A DNA stretch of 64,000 bases from assembly GCF_934725225.1 (NCBI RefSeq), contig NZ_CAKVAM010000003.1, positions 186,001 through 250,000 of the forward strand. The letters are read 5' to 3'. The notes below the pieces were generated by a model, which worked only from the letters and a program-made list of their open reading frames with translations, was not told the origin of the DNA and made no database searches. Numbering within the stretch: the first letter of the stretch is position 1; the number at the start of each line of letters is the position of its first letter. The position numbers were made by a program, and so were the translations under genes. Positions 1 to 8,563 of this stretch are shown here, piece after piece. This stretch comes from an uncultured Treponema sp. (GTDB lineage: Bacteria > Spirochaetota > Spirochaetia > Treponematales > Treponemataceae).

Positions 1-209
1 GAAAAATCGCTCTGCCGGATTTGCGACGGATTGAATTTTCCATCTTCAGAGCTTACAAAAAAATTTTTCCATTCAGGGTCAGACGAAGAGTTTCCGTTTT
101 TTTCCAGAACTGCAATTTCTTCAGAAGTAGGATTTCGCTTTCCCTTTATAAAATCAGGATTTATTTTTTTTAAATTATTTATTTTACAAGCCGGAGTTAT
201 TTTTAGCAT
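1..209 (-). CDS. DUF4954 family protein, N-terminal fragment (runs off window)
   Basis: An open frame reads leftward off the window edge, so only about the first 69 residues are visible. It contains TSEEIAVLEKNGNSSSD followed by PEWKNFF and FNPSQIR. This resembles the start of DUF4954 proteins of Treponema and Bacteroidetes, which continue into a left-handed beta-helix of hexapeptide type. I chose ATG 209; an in-frame ATG at 218 is also possible, and neither has a clear ribosome site. The opposite-strand frame over the same bases (31-276) is a shadow. The function of DUF4954 is unknown to me; a sugar-nucleotide or acyl-transferase role would be a guess from the fold. Confidence 0.6.
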   Translation of the reverse strand, partial: MLKITPACKINNLKKINPDFIKGKRNPTSEEIAVLEKNGNSSSDPEWKNFFVSSEDGKFNPSQIRQSDF

Positions 210-257
210 AATTACCATTATATACGATAAATTTAAAAAAGCAAAGAAATATTTCAA

Positions 258-286
258 TTGGAAAAAGCAAACATGAATGTTATAAT
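258..286 (+). promoter_or_regulatory. Promoter of the M16-like gene, near-leaderless
   Basis: TTGGAA (258-263) and a perfect TATAAT (281-286) are separated by 17 nt. The ATG at 293 follows the -10 box by only 6 nt, so the predicted transcript begins at or next to the start codon and no Shine-Dalgarno sequence fits between them. Confidence 0.6.
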
Positions 287-292
287 GAAGCC

Positions 293-3058
293 ATGCCAAA
301 AAAGTTTTTTTTATGCGCCGCATTTTTTTTCTGCATTGAATTTGTTTTTTCTCAAGCCGAATCAGCAAAGGAAAACAAGCCGGAACTAAGCATTTCAACA
401 CTTCAAAACGGACTCACAGTTTTTATAATTCCAGATGAAACAAGCGCGCTTTTAAATGTTGAGCTTGTTGTAAAAGCAGGTTTTTCAAGCCAGACTTCAT
501 CTACCGCCGGATTTTTTCCATTGTACACAAGGCTTTTTTCAAAATCAGAAAAAGCAAAAGAAATTTTAAAAGCGTTTTCGATACAATCAGAATGCAATGC
601 GGATTCTTCAATTTTCAAAGCAAAAGTTCCGCCTGAAAATCTGAAACTTTACTTGGAGCAAATTGCACAATGTGCCGCCTCGCCAAATTTCAGCGACAAG
701 GAAATTGAAGATGAACTTTCGCAAATGAAAAAAGAAAGCCTTGCATATTCAAAAAGCACAACTGGATTTATAAACAGCGCAATTGACTCGCGGATTTTTT
801 ACAAAGAACCGTGGAAACATGACTCTGGAATTTATCCTGCAATTTTTTCTGGTTACAACACAAGGCAAGCAAGGGCAATTTTGTACAATTTTGTTTCAAA
901 AGAATTTTACACGCCATACAACAGCGCGCTTTTTATCACAGGAAATATAACTGAAAAAAAAGCACTGGAAATTTCTCAGGAAGCATTTAAAGACTGGAAT
1001 TCCAAAAGCACAGATTCAACTTTTAAAAAATTCAAAACTGAAAATTCACAGCAAAGCAAATGCAAAAAATTTGTTCTTGCTGCAAAAGAGTTTTCCCCGG
1101 AGCTTACACAGATTGTTGTTCAATACACTTCACTTTCTCAAAGCCAGGCAGATATTTTGTCATGCGCTTTCAACAATGCAAACTCAAAATACAAAACAAT
1201 GCTTCCTCAAATTCCAGAACTGAATATAAGGAGCGCAGATTTTATAACCGCAGCTTCCGCAATAAAAAATGGAAACTCAAGATTTATTTTGCAAGCATTA
1301 ATTGAAGAGCCTTCAAAAGGAAAAAGCATCGCAGACCAAGCGCAAACTTTTTTAACCGCAGCAACTGAATGCGCAAATCTTACCGAAGATGAAATAAAAC
1401 TTGTACAAAATGAAATAATAAAAAAATATCAAGAGCTTACAGGAAATTCCAGCAATCTAATTTCAAAGCTTGCAGAATTTTGGGCAATGAACAAATTTGA
1501 AACGCCGGAAAATTTTTACCAAGGATTTGAAGAATCTGTTTATCAAGTAGAAAATGAAACAACAGAAAATATTTCAAAAACAATTTTAAATGAAGAGCCT
1601 TATATTTTTTTGCTTGTAAATAATTCTGTCTATAAAAAAAATAAAAAATCATTTGACGAACAAGGATATGAACTTGTAACACAAGAAAACGCTTCTTGGT
1701 ACACAAATGAGCTTCTTGCAAAAAAAGCAAAGCAAGAAATGCAAACAGCACTTGAAAAATCCAAATCAAACAAAAACCCAACGATAGAAATAAGACCAGC
1801 AGATTACTTTTATTTTAACAGCATTGAATCCATAAAACATCAAGAATTGAAAAATGGAATTCCTGTCGCAGTAAAAGAAAACCCGAACTCAAAAACTGTC
1901 GCAGTCTGCATTTCGATTTCTGGAGGAAAATTTGCTTCCCCAGAGTCGGAAACGATTTTAAGAGCTGTTTTAATTTCCGCAGTTGCAAAAAATTCAAAAA
2001 TAGAAAACATAAAAAATCAAACAGACGAAACAGCTTCATACATTTCATTTGAAGTCTTTAAAGAAGAACTAGAAAATGCGCTCAAAAAAATTTCAGACGC
2101 ATTGATTTACGGAACAGTTTCTCCAGTTCAGGCAGACTTGCTTTTTAGAGAAGAAGGATATGAACAAAGAATGAAAAACGCAGACTTAGGTTTTCAAATG
2201 AAATCAAATGCTCTTGCATATCTTTACCGCTCAACTCCATTCAGCAAAGTTTTTAAAACAGAAGAAAAAGAACGCAACTCGTCTTCGTACCAAGCATTGC
2301 TTTTGGAATACACAAAACTTTTGAACGCTTCATTGTACTCAATTGCAATTTGCGGCGATGTTGAATTTGACAAAGCCATAAAATATTGCCAAGACACATT
2401 TGAAATTTTAAAGGAACAATCCGAGCGAAAAGAACTTGCTCTTCCAAAACCTTCATTCAAAAACAAAGAAAGAAAAGTCCAGCTAAAGCACATTTACACA
2501 ACAGACCTTCCTGCAAACCTTGCGCCAAAAGATTCTCCAAGACTTGTTCCAACAAAAAATTTTTCTGACCCGGCGCAGATTTATTTTAAATCAACAGACG
2601 ACACAGTTGAAGATGTGGAAATTTTCAATTCGCTGCTTTCAACCTTATGTACAGAAATTCAAAATATTCTCGGAAATGAAATTTCATGCAAAACAGAAAA
2701 AGCTTCAACAAAAATTCCAGTCGGAACAATTCAAGCAGACGAATTAAAAAGAACAGGAATATTTTTTAACGCTTACAAAACTGCAAGAGAAAAACTCATC
2801 AAAGAACTTTCGGAAGAAGAAACTCAAAATTGGGCTTGTGAAAAAATAAAAATTCAATGGAAGCAAAAAAATCTTTTCGCAACACAAACCAACAGCGGAA
2901 CTGCAAAGCTCATGGCTTCATTTCAGAAAAAAGAACAGTATTTGACAAATTATCTTTACATTGAAAATTCTTTGCCGCAAGATTTTTTAGATGCAATAGA
3001 AAAATATTTTCCAGAAGAACCATTGATGAAAGTTTATTCTGTTGACTCAAAGAAATAG
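293..3058 (+). CDS. M16-peptidase-like secreted protein lacking the zinc motif
   Basis: A 921-aa protein with a signal peptide (hydrophobic residues 5-20, ending VFS before Gln21). Its length and the two repeated halves, each opening with a form of the family motif (LQNGLTVFIIPD near 37 and LKNGIPVAVKEN near 519), match two-domain M16 metallopeptidases (insulinase/PqqL type), which normally work as periplasmic zinc proteases. Where the HxxEH zinc motif is expected after the glycine-rich strand, this protein reads AGFFPLYTRLF (about residues 72-82) with no His or Glu. The second half also lacks it. I infer a non-catalytic paralogue, perhaps the partner of an active M16 subunit encoded elsewhere. 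The last 25 nt overlap the convergent cyclo-ligase gene. Confidence 0.75.
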   Translation: MPKKFFLCAAFFFCIEFVFSQAESAKENKPELSISTLQNGLTVFIIPDETSALLNVELVVKAGFSSQTSSTAGFFPLYTRLFSKSEKAKEILKAFSIQSECNADSSIFKAKVPPENLKLYLEQIAQCAASPNFSDKEIEDELSQMKKESLAYSKSTTGFINSAIDSRIFYKEPWKHDSGIYPAIFSGYNTRQARAILYNFVSKEFYTPYNSALFITGNITEKKALEISQEAFKDWNSKSTDSTFKKFKTENSQQSKCKKFVLAAKEFSPELTQIVVQYTSLSQSQADILSCAFNNANSKYKTMLPQIPELNIRSADFITAASAIKNGNSRFILQALIEEPSKGKSIADQAQTFLTAATECANLTEDEIKLVQNEIIKKYQELTGNSSNLISKLAEFWAMNKFETPENFYQGFEESVYQVENETTENISKTILNEEPYIFLLVNNSVYKKNKKSFDEQGYELVTQENASWYTNELLAKKAKQEMQTALEKSKSNKNPTIEIRPADYFYFNSIESIKHQELKNGIPVAVKENPNSKTVAVCISISGGKFASPESETILRAVLISAVAKNSKIENIKNQTDETASYISFEVFKEELENALKKISDALIYGTVSPVQADLLFREEGYEQRMKNADLGFQMKSNALAYLYRSTPFSKVFKTEEKERNSSSYQALLLEYTKLLNASLYSIAICGDVEFDKAIKYCQDTFEILKEQSERKELALPKPSFKNKERKVQLKHIYTTDLPANLAPKDSPRLVPTKNFSDPAQIYFKSTDDTVEDVEIFNSLLSTLCTEIQNILGNEISCKTEKASTKIPVGTIQADELKRTGIFFNAYKTAREKLIKELSEEETQNWACEKIKIQWKQKNLFATQTNSGTAKLMASFQKKEQYLTNYLYIENSLPQDFLDAIEKYFPEEPLMKVYSVDSKK

Positions 3059-3657
3059 CGTTTTTTATCTGAAAAAACTGAATCCATAAAAATGTCGTTT
3101 CCGTCAACAGGAATATTTTCTTTTATCTGAAAATCAAAGCAAAGCCCAGCTAAAAAAAGACTGCAATTATTCTGGACACATTTTTTCTTCAAATCAGAAA
3201 GGTAAATATCATAAAATCCCATTCCGTGCCCAAGCCGCTGTCCTTTGTTTCCAAAAGCCACTCCCGGAACAACAACGCAGATTTTCTTCTTTGCAAAGTT
3301 TTCAGCATTGAATAAGTTTTCTTTTTTTTCAATCGGCTCGCTAATTCCAAATGCGCCAGTTTCAAACTGCTTAAGAATTTCCATTGAATTGTCAAGAATG
3401 TAAAAATTCATTCTTTGAGTTTTAGGAACAACTTTTGGAACTGCAACAATTTTATTTTGCATCATAAGCGCGTGGTTCATTTCCAACGGTGAAATTTCAT
3501 TTTTTAAATCTATATAAGAAAGCACAATGTCAAAATCATTTTTCGTGATAAATTCAAAAAGCAAGCCGCACGCTTTTTTTGACGCAACAATTTTTTCATT
3601 TGCGCTTACTTCGGACAATTCAGTTTTCAAAAGCTTCCTAAGTTCATTTTTTGTCAT
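3034..3657 (-). CDS. 5-formyltetrahydrofolate cyclo-ligase
   Basis: A 207-aa cytosolic enzyme of the 5-FTHF cyclo-ligase family, which converts 5-formyl-THF to 5,10-methenyl-THF using ATP and so returns a folate storage form to one-carbon metabolism. The family signature is clear: PGVAFGNKGQRLGHGMGFYD near residues 130-150 carries the phosphate-binding G-x-RLGxGxGxYD motif. The N-terminus has the usual Lys/Arg-rich helix and SYIDLKNE. It is convergent with the M16-like gene, with a 25-nt overlap of coding ends, and divergent from the dGTPase gene across about 78 AT-rich bases. Length is normal for the family. Confidence 0.9.
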   Translation of the reverse strand: MTKNELRKLLKTELSEVSANEKIVASKKACGLLFEFITKNDFDIVLSYIDLKNEISPLEMNHALMMQNKIVAVPKVVPKTQRMNFYILDNSMEILKQFETGAFGISEPIEKKENLFNAENFAKKKICVVVPGVAFGNKGQRLGHGMGFYDIYLSDLKKKCVQNNCSLFLAGLCFDFQIKENIPVDGNDIFMDSVFSDKKRYFFESTE

Positions 3658-3735
3658 ACAAAAATATTAAACTATTTAAATATAAAAAGTCCAGTTTTCT
3701 TGTAAAAATCCAAAATAAAATATAAACTTTTTTTT

Positions 3736-5019
3736 ATGAAAGATTCTTTTGCTTCTGTAAAAACTGATGAAAAAAATCCAAAGTGGCAGCAGTGCATAAA
3801 ACGCGAAAACACACTTTACAACCGCGGAAACGACATAAGATCAGAATTCGAGCGCGACTACACAAGAATTCTTCATTGTGAAGCATACCGCCGCTTAAAG
3901 CACAAGACTCAAGTTTTCTATGCTCCACAAAACGATCATATATGCACAAGAATTGAGCATGTAAACCATGTTGCCAGTGTAAGCGCGACAATCGCAAAAT
4001 ACTTGGGACTGAACCAAGAACTGACGGAAGCAATCGCAATCGGACATGATATAGGACACGCTCCGTTTGGACACACAGGAGAAGACATTTTAAATTCCCT
4101 CATAAAAAATCAGAAGGAAGGAAAAAACGCTCCAAAGAAATTCTGGCATGAACGCAACAGCCTTTTCTTTGCAGATTTTATAGAAACACTTCAAGACCCA
4201 GACGGAATTTCAAAGAACCTAGACTTGACTTATGCAGTGCGCGACGGACTGATTTGCCACTGCGGAGAAATTGACCAGCAGGGACTCAAGCCACGAGAAG
4301 AAGCAATCGACTTGTATTCAATAAAGCGGCCGGGAATTGTCCAGCCATTCACTTGGGAAGGATGCATTGTAAAAACAAGCGACAAAATCGCATTTCTTGG
4401 CAGAGACATAGAAGACGCAAGAGCCTATCACATTCTTGACATGGCGGCATACAGACAGATGCGCGAAATTGTAGGCGCAACGCTCGGACTTGGGCCAAAC
4501 AAAAAATATTCCCTGCATACAACAAACGGAGCATTCAGATCAGGCAGAGCCGTAAACACAACAGTTTTAATAAACGACATGATTGTAGACTTGTGCGCGC
4601 AAAGTTCCCCGGAAAAAGGAATCTGTTTCAGCGAGCCTTATTTTAAATTCATACATGAACTTAAAAGATTCAGCCTTGCAAACATTTACAACAACTGGCG
4701 GCTTTTGGAATTCCAGCGTTATGCTGAAAACGTGCTTTCCTGCATTTACAGAACACTTATGAAAATTCAAGTTTACGCCCAGAACAGACGAGTTGAAAAT
4801 GTACTGCGCTATTCCCCGGAACTTCAAAAAACTTTTTCAGACTGGCTTGTAAAATACACAAACTATAATCCGCAGAAAAAAGAAATCATGCGTTACAAGA
4901 CAAAAGAAGTGTTCGACGTGAACGACAACGAAAGCTGGGAAAAATGCATTGTTGAATATATAAGCGGAATGACCGACCAGTACGCAATCAGAGTTTACGA
5001 AGAAATAATTTCATTTTAA
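3736..5019 (+). CDS. dGTPase-like HD-domain dNTP triphosphohydrolase
   Basis: A 427-aa member of the Dgt/SAMHD1-like family, which cleaves dNTPs to the deoxynucleoside and triphosphate. YRRLKHKTQVF (51-61), RIEHVNHV with His75, and GHDIGHAPFGHTGE with the HD pair at His104-Asp105 form the metal-binding HD core. The C-terminal DQYAIRVYEEI is typical. Substrate range cannot be read from sequence; many relatives act on several dNTPs. TATAAA at 3721-3726 ends 9 nt before the ATG, with TTGTAA at 3700, giving another very short leader. A Cys-cluster gene follows after 14 nt, probably in the same transcript. Confidence 0.9.
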   Translation: MKDSFASVKTDEKNPKWQQCIKRENTLYNRGNDIRSEFERDYTRILHCEAYRRLKHKTQVFYAPQNDHICTRIEHVNHVASVSATIAKYLGLNQELTEAIAIGHDIGHAPFGHTGEDILNSLIKNQKEGKNAPKKFWHERNSLFFADFIETLQDPDGISKNLDLTYAVRDGLICHCGEIDQQGLKPREEAIDLYSIKRPGIVQPFTWEGCIVKTSDKIAFLGRDIEDARAYHILDMAAYRQMREIVGATLGLGPNKKYSLHTTNGAFRSGRAVNTTVLINDMIVDLCAQSSPEKGICFSEPYFKFIHELKRFSLANIYNNWRLLEFQRYAENVLSCIYRTLMKIQVYAQNRRVENVLRYSPELQKTFSDWLVKYTNYNPQKKEIMRYKTKEVFDVNDNESWEKCIVEYISGMTDQYAIRVYEEIISF

Positions 5020-5033
5020 AATTCAAAGGCAAA

Positions 5034-5474
5034 ATGGCATACACTGAAAACTTAAAATTCAAATGCGCGCAATGCAAAAACTGCTGCTGTCTTGAAGGCG
5101 GAGTTGTTCTTTTAAGTAAAGCTGATCTTGAAAAGCTTTGCAAATGGGCTGAACTCACAGAAGAGCAATTCACAAAAGTCTACTGCCGCAAGCTCGAAAA
5201 TGCCGACGGAAAAATATATTTGTGCCTAAAAGACAAAAATAAAACCGAATGTATTTTCTGGAACAAAGAAAAAGGCTGCGAAGCATACAACGCACGCCCA
5301 GTCCAATGCAGAACCTACCCTTTTTGGACAAAAATCCTAGAATCAAAATCTTCTTGGGAAGCTGAAAAAACTTTCTGTCCGGGAATAAATGAGGACAAGG
5401 AAGTTCCTCAAGAAGAAGTGTGCGCCCAGTTAAAATTATACGAAGAAAACAAAAAACATCTGATTACAACTTAA
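5034..5474 (+). CDS. YkgJ-family cysteine-cluster protein
   Basis: A 146-aa protein of the Zn- or Fe-binding CxxCxxxCC family (YkgJ/UPF0153). The N-terminal cluster is KCAQCKNCCCLEGG (Cys11, 14, 17, 18, 19). A second group of cysteines lies in CIFWNKEKGCEAYNARP, VQCRTYPFW and CPG. The biochemical role of the family is not established; metal binding is inferred from the invariant cysteines. It begins 14 nt after the dGTPase stop, so the two are likely co-transcribed. Confidence 0.85.
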   Translation: MAYTENLKFKCAQCKNCCCLEGGVVLLSKADLEKLCKWAELTEEQFTKVYCRKLENADGKIYLCLKDKNKTECIFWNKEKGCEAYNARPVQCRTYPFWTKILESKSSWEAEKTFCPGINEDKEVPQEEVCAQLKLYEENKKHLITT

Positions 5475-5480
5475 TTTGAC

Positions 5481-5512
5481 TGTCATTATCGTGCTTAACT
5501 AGACAATCTATA
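5481..5512 (+). repeat. Degenerate copy of the dispersed TGTCATT palindrome
   Basis: It starts TGTCATTATCGTGCTT and ends with AGACAATCTA. It matches the better copies at 7183, 8535 and 14347, but the right arm has decayed so the hairpin is weak. It sits just after the Cys-cluster gene stop. Confidence 0.55.
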
Positions 5513-5541
5513 AAAATTCACAAAAAAAGTAAAAATTTTTC

Positions 5542-5570
5542 TTGACAGCGCAGAAAAGTGGATTTACACT
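5542..5570 (+). promoter_or_regulatory. Promoter of the galactan locus with operator-like palindrome downstream
   Basis: A consensus TTGACA (5542-5547) and TACACT (5565-5570) are spaced 17 nt apart. The 8-bp palindrome ACACGTGT at 5581-5588, flanked by further partly symmetric bases, lies at the expected transcript start or just after it, as a LacI-type operator would. The 5' leader is then about 100 nt, ending in a strong GGAGG site before ATG 5675. Sugar-responsive repression is inferred. Confidence 0.6.
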
Positions 5571-5674
5571 TTTTACATCAACACGTGTAAACAAACCGTG
5601 CGCAATCACTCAATCAAACTGTTCCCAGCGCACTCACCTCACAAATCCAACTTCATTTTTTTATAGGAGGAAAA

Positions 5675-6175
5675 ATGAAAAAAACACTTACTGCCATTCT
5701 GACGCTCTTTTTTGCAGCGGGACTTTCTTTTGGTCAGAATCTTTTAAACGACAGTTCCTTTGAAAGCGGAAACTTAAGCACTTGGAACTTAACAGGCGAC
5801 AGCGCAGACTGCTATGCAGAAAAAAACAAAGGCAACGCGCACTCAGGCGAATGGAGCTACCATTACTGGAAAAAAACAGCATTCACGGCTTCTCTCGACA
5901 AAAAAGTTACAGGACTTTCCAACGGAACTTACAAACTTTCTGTATGGTCAATGGGCGGTGGCGGCGAAAACGCAATCAAACTTTTTGCCCGCAACTTCGA
6001 CAATTCCGGAAAAGAAATTTCAGCGCAGATAAAAAACACCGGCTGGAAAAAGTGGAAGCAGTATTCAATTGAAATTCCTGTTCAGAACGGAGAAGTTGAA
6101 ATTGGAATTTTCGTTGACGCGAACAAAGAAAACTGGGGAAATCTTGACGACATAGAGCTTGTAAAGCTTAACTAA
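5675..6175 (+). CDS. Secreted CBM61-like galactan-binding protein
   Basis: A 166-aa exported protein: signal peptide 1-20 ending LSFG before Gln21, then one beta-sandwich module of about 145 residues. NLLNDSSFESGNLSTWNL, the Trp-rich region SGEWSYHYWKK and a closing NLDDIELVKL are typical of carbohydrate-binding modules of the CBM61/CBM-4-9 kind. CBM61 modules bind beta-1,4-galactan and usually occur with GH53 galactanases. Here a GH53 gene lies 1.1 kb downstream in the same direction, which supports the assignment. No catalytic domain is present. It likely helps hold pectic galactan at or near the cell surface. Confidence 0.7.
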   Translation: MKKTLTAILTLFFAAGLSFGQNLLNDSSFESGNLSTWNLTGDSADCYAEKNKGNAHSGEWSYHYWKKTAFTASLDKKVTGLSNGTYKLSVWSMGGGGENAIKLFARNFDNSGKEISAQIKNTGWKKWKQYSIEIPVQNGEVEIGIFVDANKENWGNLDDIELVKLN

Positions 6176-6198
6176 TTTTTTTAACAAGGAAACAGACT

Positions 6199-7180
6199 AT
6201 GAAATTTATAAAGAAAAACATTTTAACTGCGGTATTTTTTTCAGCATTTGCAATTCTTCTGGGGGGGGGCACTTACTTCTTGCAGCAACGGAAGCTCAAG
6301 CAGCGATGATGACGATGAAAGCTCATACGGAACAAAAATATACAGCGAAAGCGTAACATTCAATGCGGAAACACCAGCGCAAATAGTTTCAGCTGAAAAA
6401 CTTGCAGACCTAAGCATAAAATCACTTACAATAAAAGTAATAAACGTAAACTATTCAGGAAGCGATAGCTGGTGGTTCACGGCCTGCTCTGACGTTTCCT
6501 GGAGCAATGAAGCAAAACTTGAATGGCAGTCAGGCGAAGGAACAAACTCACTTTACCTTGCAACAATCACAGACGCAGCAGCAATCGCCGCATGCAAAGC
6601 AAACGGAATCTACATCGCAGGAACAAACGGTGCGACAGCCAGCGTTTCAGTATTCTATGTTGAAGGCGAAGCAGAGGAATCAAACGCAAGCTCAGGAAGC
6701 AACTCTCAAACAGAAAACAGCACAACTTCTAATGAAACTTCTTCCAACGAAAATAAAAACACAGGAACTTCTAACGGAAGCTCTTCCAGTGGAAATGAAA
6801 ACAATGGAAATTCTGATGGAAACACCTCCAGCGGAAACGAAGACAATGATTCTAGCAGTGAGGAAGAATGGACTCTAATAAAAGAATCAATAGATTACAC
6901 AGGAAATGGTAGTTTGATTCAAATTATCAAAAACACTGATATAAGCACACAACAAATTTCAAGCCTGAAAATAACATTAACAGACTACACAAAGCAAGAT
7001 GATGACTGGATAACTGCATCTGCTGATACAGACTGGACAAATAAATATGAAAACATTCAAAACTATCCAGACAATTATGAAATATCAGACACTGATTTTA
7101 TTTCAGCATTTTTAACTAATGGATTATATATTGGCTCAACAAGCGACTTAACTTGCAAAATCAGTGTTTATTATAAATAA
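6199..7180 (+). CDS. Two-domain surface lipoprotein, frameshifted at a G9 tract (phase OFF as written)
   Basis: ATG 6199 follows AAGGA and opens a lipoprotein signal peptide (MKFIKKNILTAV...). The 9-G tract at 6261-6269 then throws the frame. With 8 G the reading continues as LLGGALTSCSNG, a correct lipobox with Cys lipidation site, and runs to the stop at 7178-7180 (about 326 aa). As written, the ATG frame ends after a short tail. A TTG at 6248 could only give a product without a signal peptide. The mature part has two related beta-rich domains (about 6330-6670 and 6865-7180; both contain D.SW or DTDW segments and end in NGLYI/NGIYI...SVYY/SVFY), joined by a Ser/Asn/Gly linker of about 60 residues. 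The family is unknown to me; a glycan-binding role is inferred from the galactan locus. Confidence 0.7.
6261..6269 (+). repeat. Poly-G tract (G9) in lipoprotein signal peptide
   Basis: Nine G between CTTCT and CACTT, inside the signal-peptide codons. Eight G (or 11) restores the frame from ATG 6199 to the lipobox and body. Slipped-strand phase variation is inferred; a one-base sequencing error is the alternative. Confidence 0.85.
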
Positions 7181-7182
7181 TC

Positions 7183-7212
7183 TGTCATTTCCCCGGCTTG
7201 ACCGGGGAATCC
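7183..7212 (+). repeat. Dispersed TGTCATT palindrome, copy B
   Basis: TGTCATT is followed by TCCCCGGCTTG and ACCGGGGAATCC. The arms CCCCGG and CCGGGG pair to form a strong hairpin. It lies between the lipoprotein and galactanase genes and may attenuate read-through or stabilise the upstream mRNA. Confidence 0.75.
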
Positions 7213-7267
7213 GTTGAAGCAACTTCAGTTTGAATCTATAATCACAAATACTTTAGAGGTAAAAAAA

Positions 7268-8434
7268 ATGAAGTTCAAAAGCATTTTTTCAGCTTTTATA
7301 GCACTGTTTTTATTTTTATCACCAGCCTGCTCAGCTCCCTCCGAAAATTCTGATGAAGAACTCAACCTTGGCGCAGACTTCATGCGCGGATTCGATGCGT
7401 CCATGGTTTCGCAGCTCGAAGAATATGGAAGCAGTTTCTACAACGAAAACGGAACAAAAGAAGACATATTTAAAATTTTAAAAGTGCACGGAGTAAACTG
7501 GATTCGCCTTAGAATCTGGAATGCGCCACAAGATTCAACACCGGGACAAAACAACTACGAGCGCACACTCGCAATGGCAAAACGTATAAAGCAAAACGGC
7601 TTGAACTTTCTTCTTGATTTTCATTATTCAGACAGCTGGGCAGATCCTGCAAAACAAAGTCTTCCAGCCGAATGGGACAACGTTTCAAGCATAGAAGAGC
7701 TTTGCGGCAAAGTCAGTGAATATACAAAGAAAATTCTTACAGACTTAAAAAGTGAAGGCTGCACGCCAGACCTTGTTCAGCTTGGAAACGAAATCAATTC
7801 TGGAATGTTTCTTACAAAGTCAGACGGAACAACTCCTTCCAGCATTGACTGCTACTCTTGGACAGAGCACACACAAGGAAACAAGAATCTCCTAAAAGTT
7901 CTACAGTCCGCATCCAGCGCGGTTTCAGAAATCGATTCCAGCATAAAAAAAATGATTCACCTTGCAAGCAGCAAAGGAGACAATTTTGACTGGTGGTTCA
8001 GAAATCTGCAAAACCTAAAAGGCGTAGATTACGACTACATCGGCTTAAGCTACTACCCTTTTGAAGAACACGGAACATTAAAGCAGCTGCGCGAAAACAT
8101 AGCATACATAAAAAAGACTTACAAAAAGCAAGTCCTAGTTGCTGAAACTTCCTGGGCGTGGTCAATGGAAGCCTACGGAGACAGCACAAACAACATAGTA
8201 TGGTACGAACCAGCCGGAATCCAAGCTGCAAAAAATCTTGTGGACTCCAAAAGCACACAGCTCAAAAATTTAAAGACACAGACTTACAACGGAAAAAAAT
8301 GTGTTTCGGCTTCAGTGCAAAACCAAGCGACAGTTGTAAAATCAATAATGGAAGCCACTTCCAACGTAGGAGGCTGCGGAGTCTTCTACTGGGGCGGAGA
8401 CTGGATTCCAAATTCAAAAATCCAAGACACTTAG
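7268..8434 (+). CDS. GH53 endo-beta-1,4-galactanase lipoprotein, C-terminus cut by in-frame TAG
   Basis: The product hydrolyses beta-1,4-galactan side chains of pectin. Start ATG 7268 has GAGGT upstream and opens a lipoprotein signal with lipobox LSPAC (Cys21), so the enzyme is probably surface anchored. The family motifs are present: NWIRLRIWN, the acid/base glutamate in LGNEIN (Glu175) and the nucleophile in VAETSWAWS (Glu293). The frame stops at TAG 8432-8434 after GGDWIPNSKIQDT. Reading on in the same frame gives ENQTLFDLKGKALESLNVF up to TGA 8501-8503. GH53 proteins normally read W-ENQ-LFD-G-AL at their end, so the TAG replaces the conserved Trp (TGG to TAG) and removes 22 residues. The catalytic barrel is otherwise complete; activity may or may not survive. 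Confidence 0.88.
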   Translation: MKFKSIFSAFIALFLFLSPACSAPSENSDEELNLGADFMRGFDASMVSQLEEYGSSFYNENGTKEDIFKILKVHGVNWIRLRIWNAPQDSTPGQNNYERTLAMAKRIKQNGLNFLLDFHYSDSWADPAKQSLPAEWDNVSSIEELCGKVSEYTKKILTDLKSEGCTPDLVQLGNEINSGMFLTKSDGTTPSSIDCYSWTEHTQGNKNLLKVLQSASSAVSEIDSSIKKMIHLASSKGDNFDWWFRNLQNLKGVDYDYIGLSYYPFEEHGTLKQLRENIAYIKKTYKKQVLVAETSWAWSMEAYGDSTNNIVWYEPAGIQAAKNLVDSKSTQLKNLKTQTYNGKKCVSASVQNQATVVKSIMEATSNVGGCGVFYWGGDWIPNSKIQDT

Positions 8435-8534
8435 GAAAACCAAACGCTCTTCGACCTAAAAGGAAAAGCCCTAGAAAGCCTGAATGTGTTTTTAACAGAA
8501 TGACATTGTCATTATCTGTCTAACAAGCTCTAAA

Positions 8535-8563
8535 TGTCATTGTCGTACTTGATACGACAATCT
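8535..8563 (+). repeat. Dispersed TGTCATT palindrome, copy C
   Basis: TGTCATTGTCGTACTT followed by GATACGACAATCT; TTGTCGTA pairs with TACGACAA. A truncated half copy (TGTCATTATCTGTCT) lies just upstream at 8507. Confidence 0.75.
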
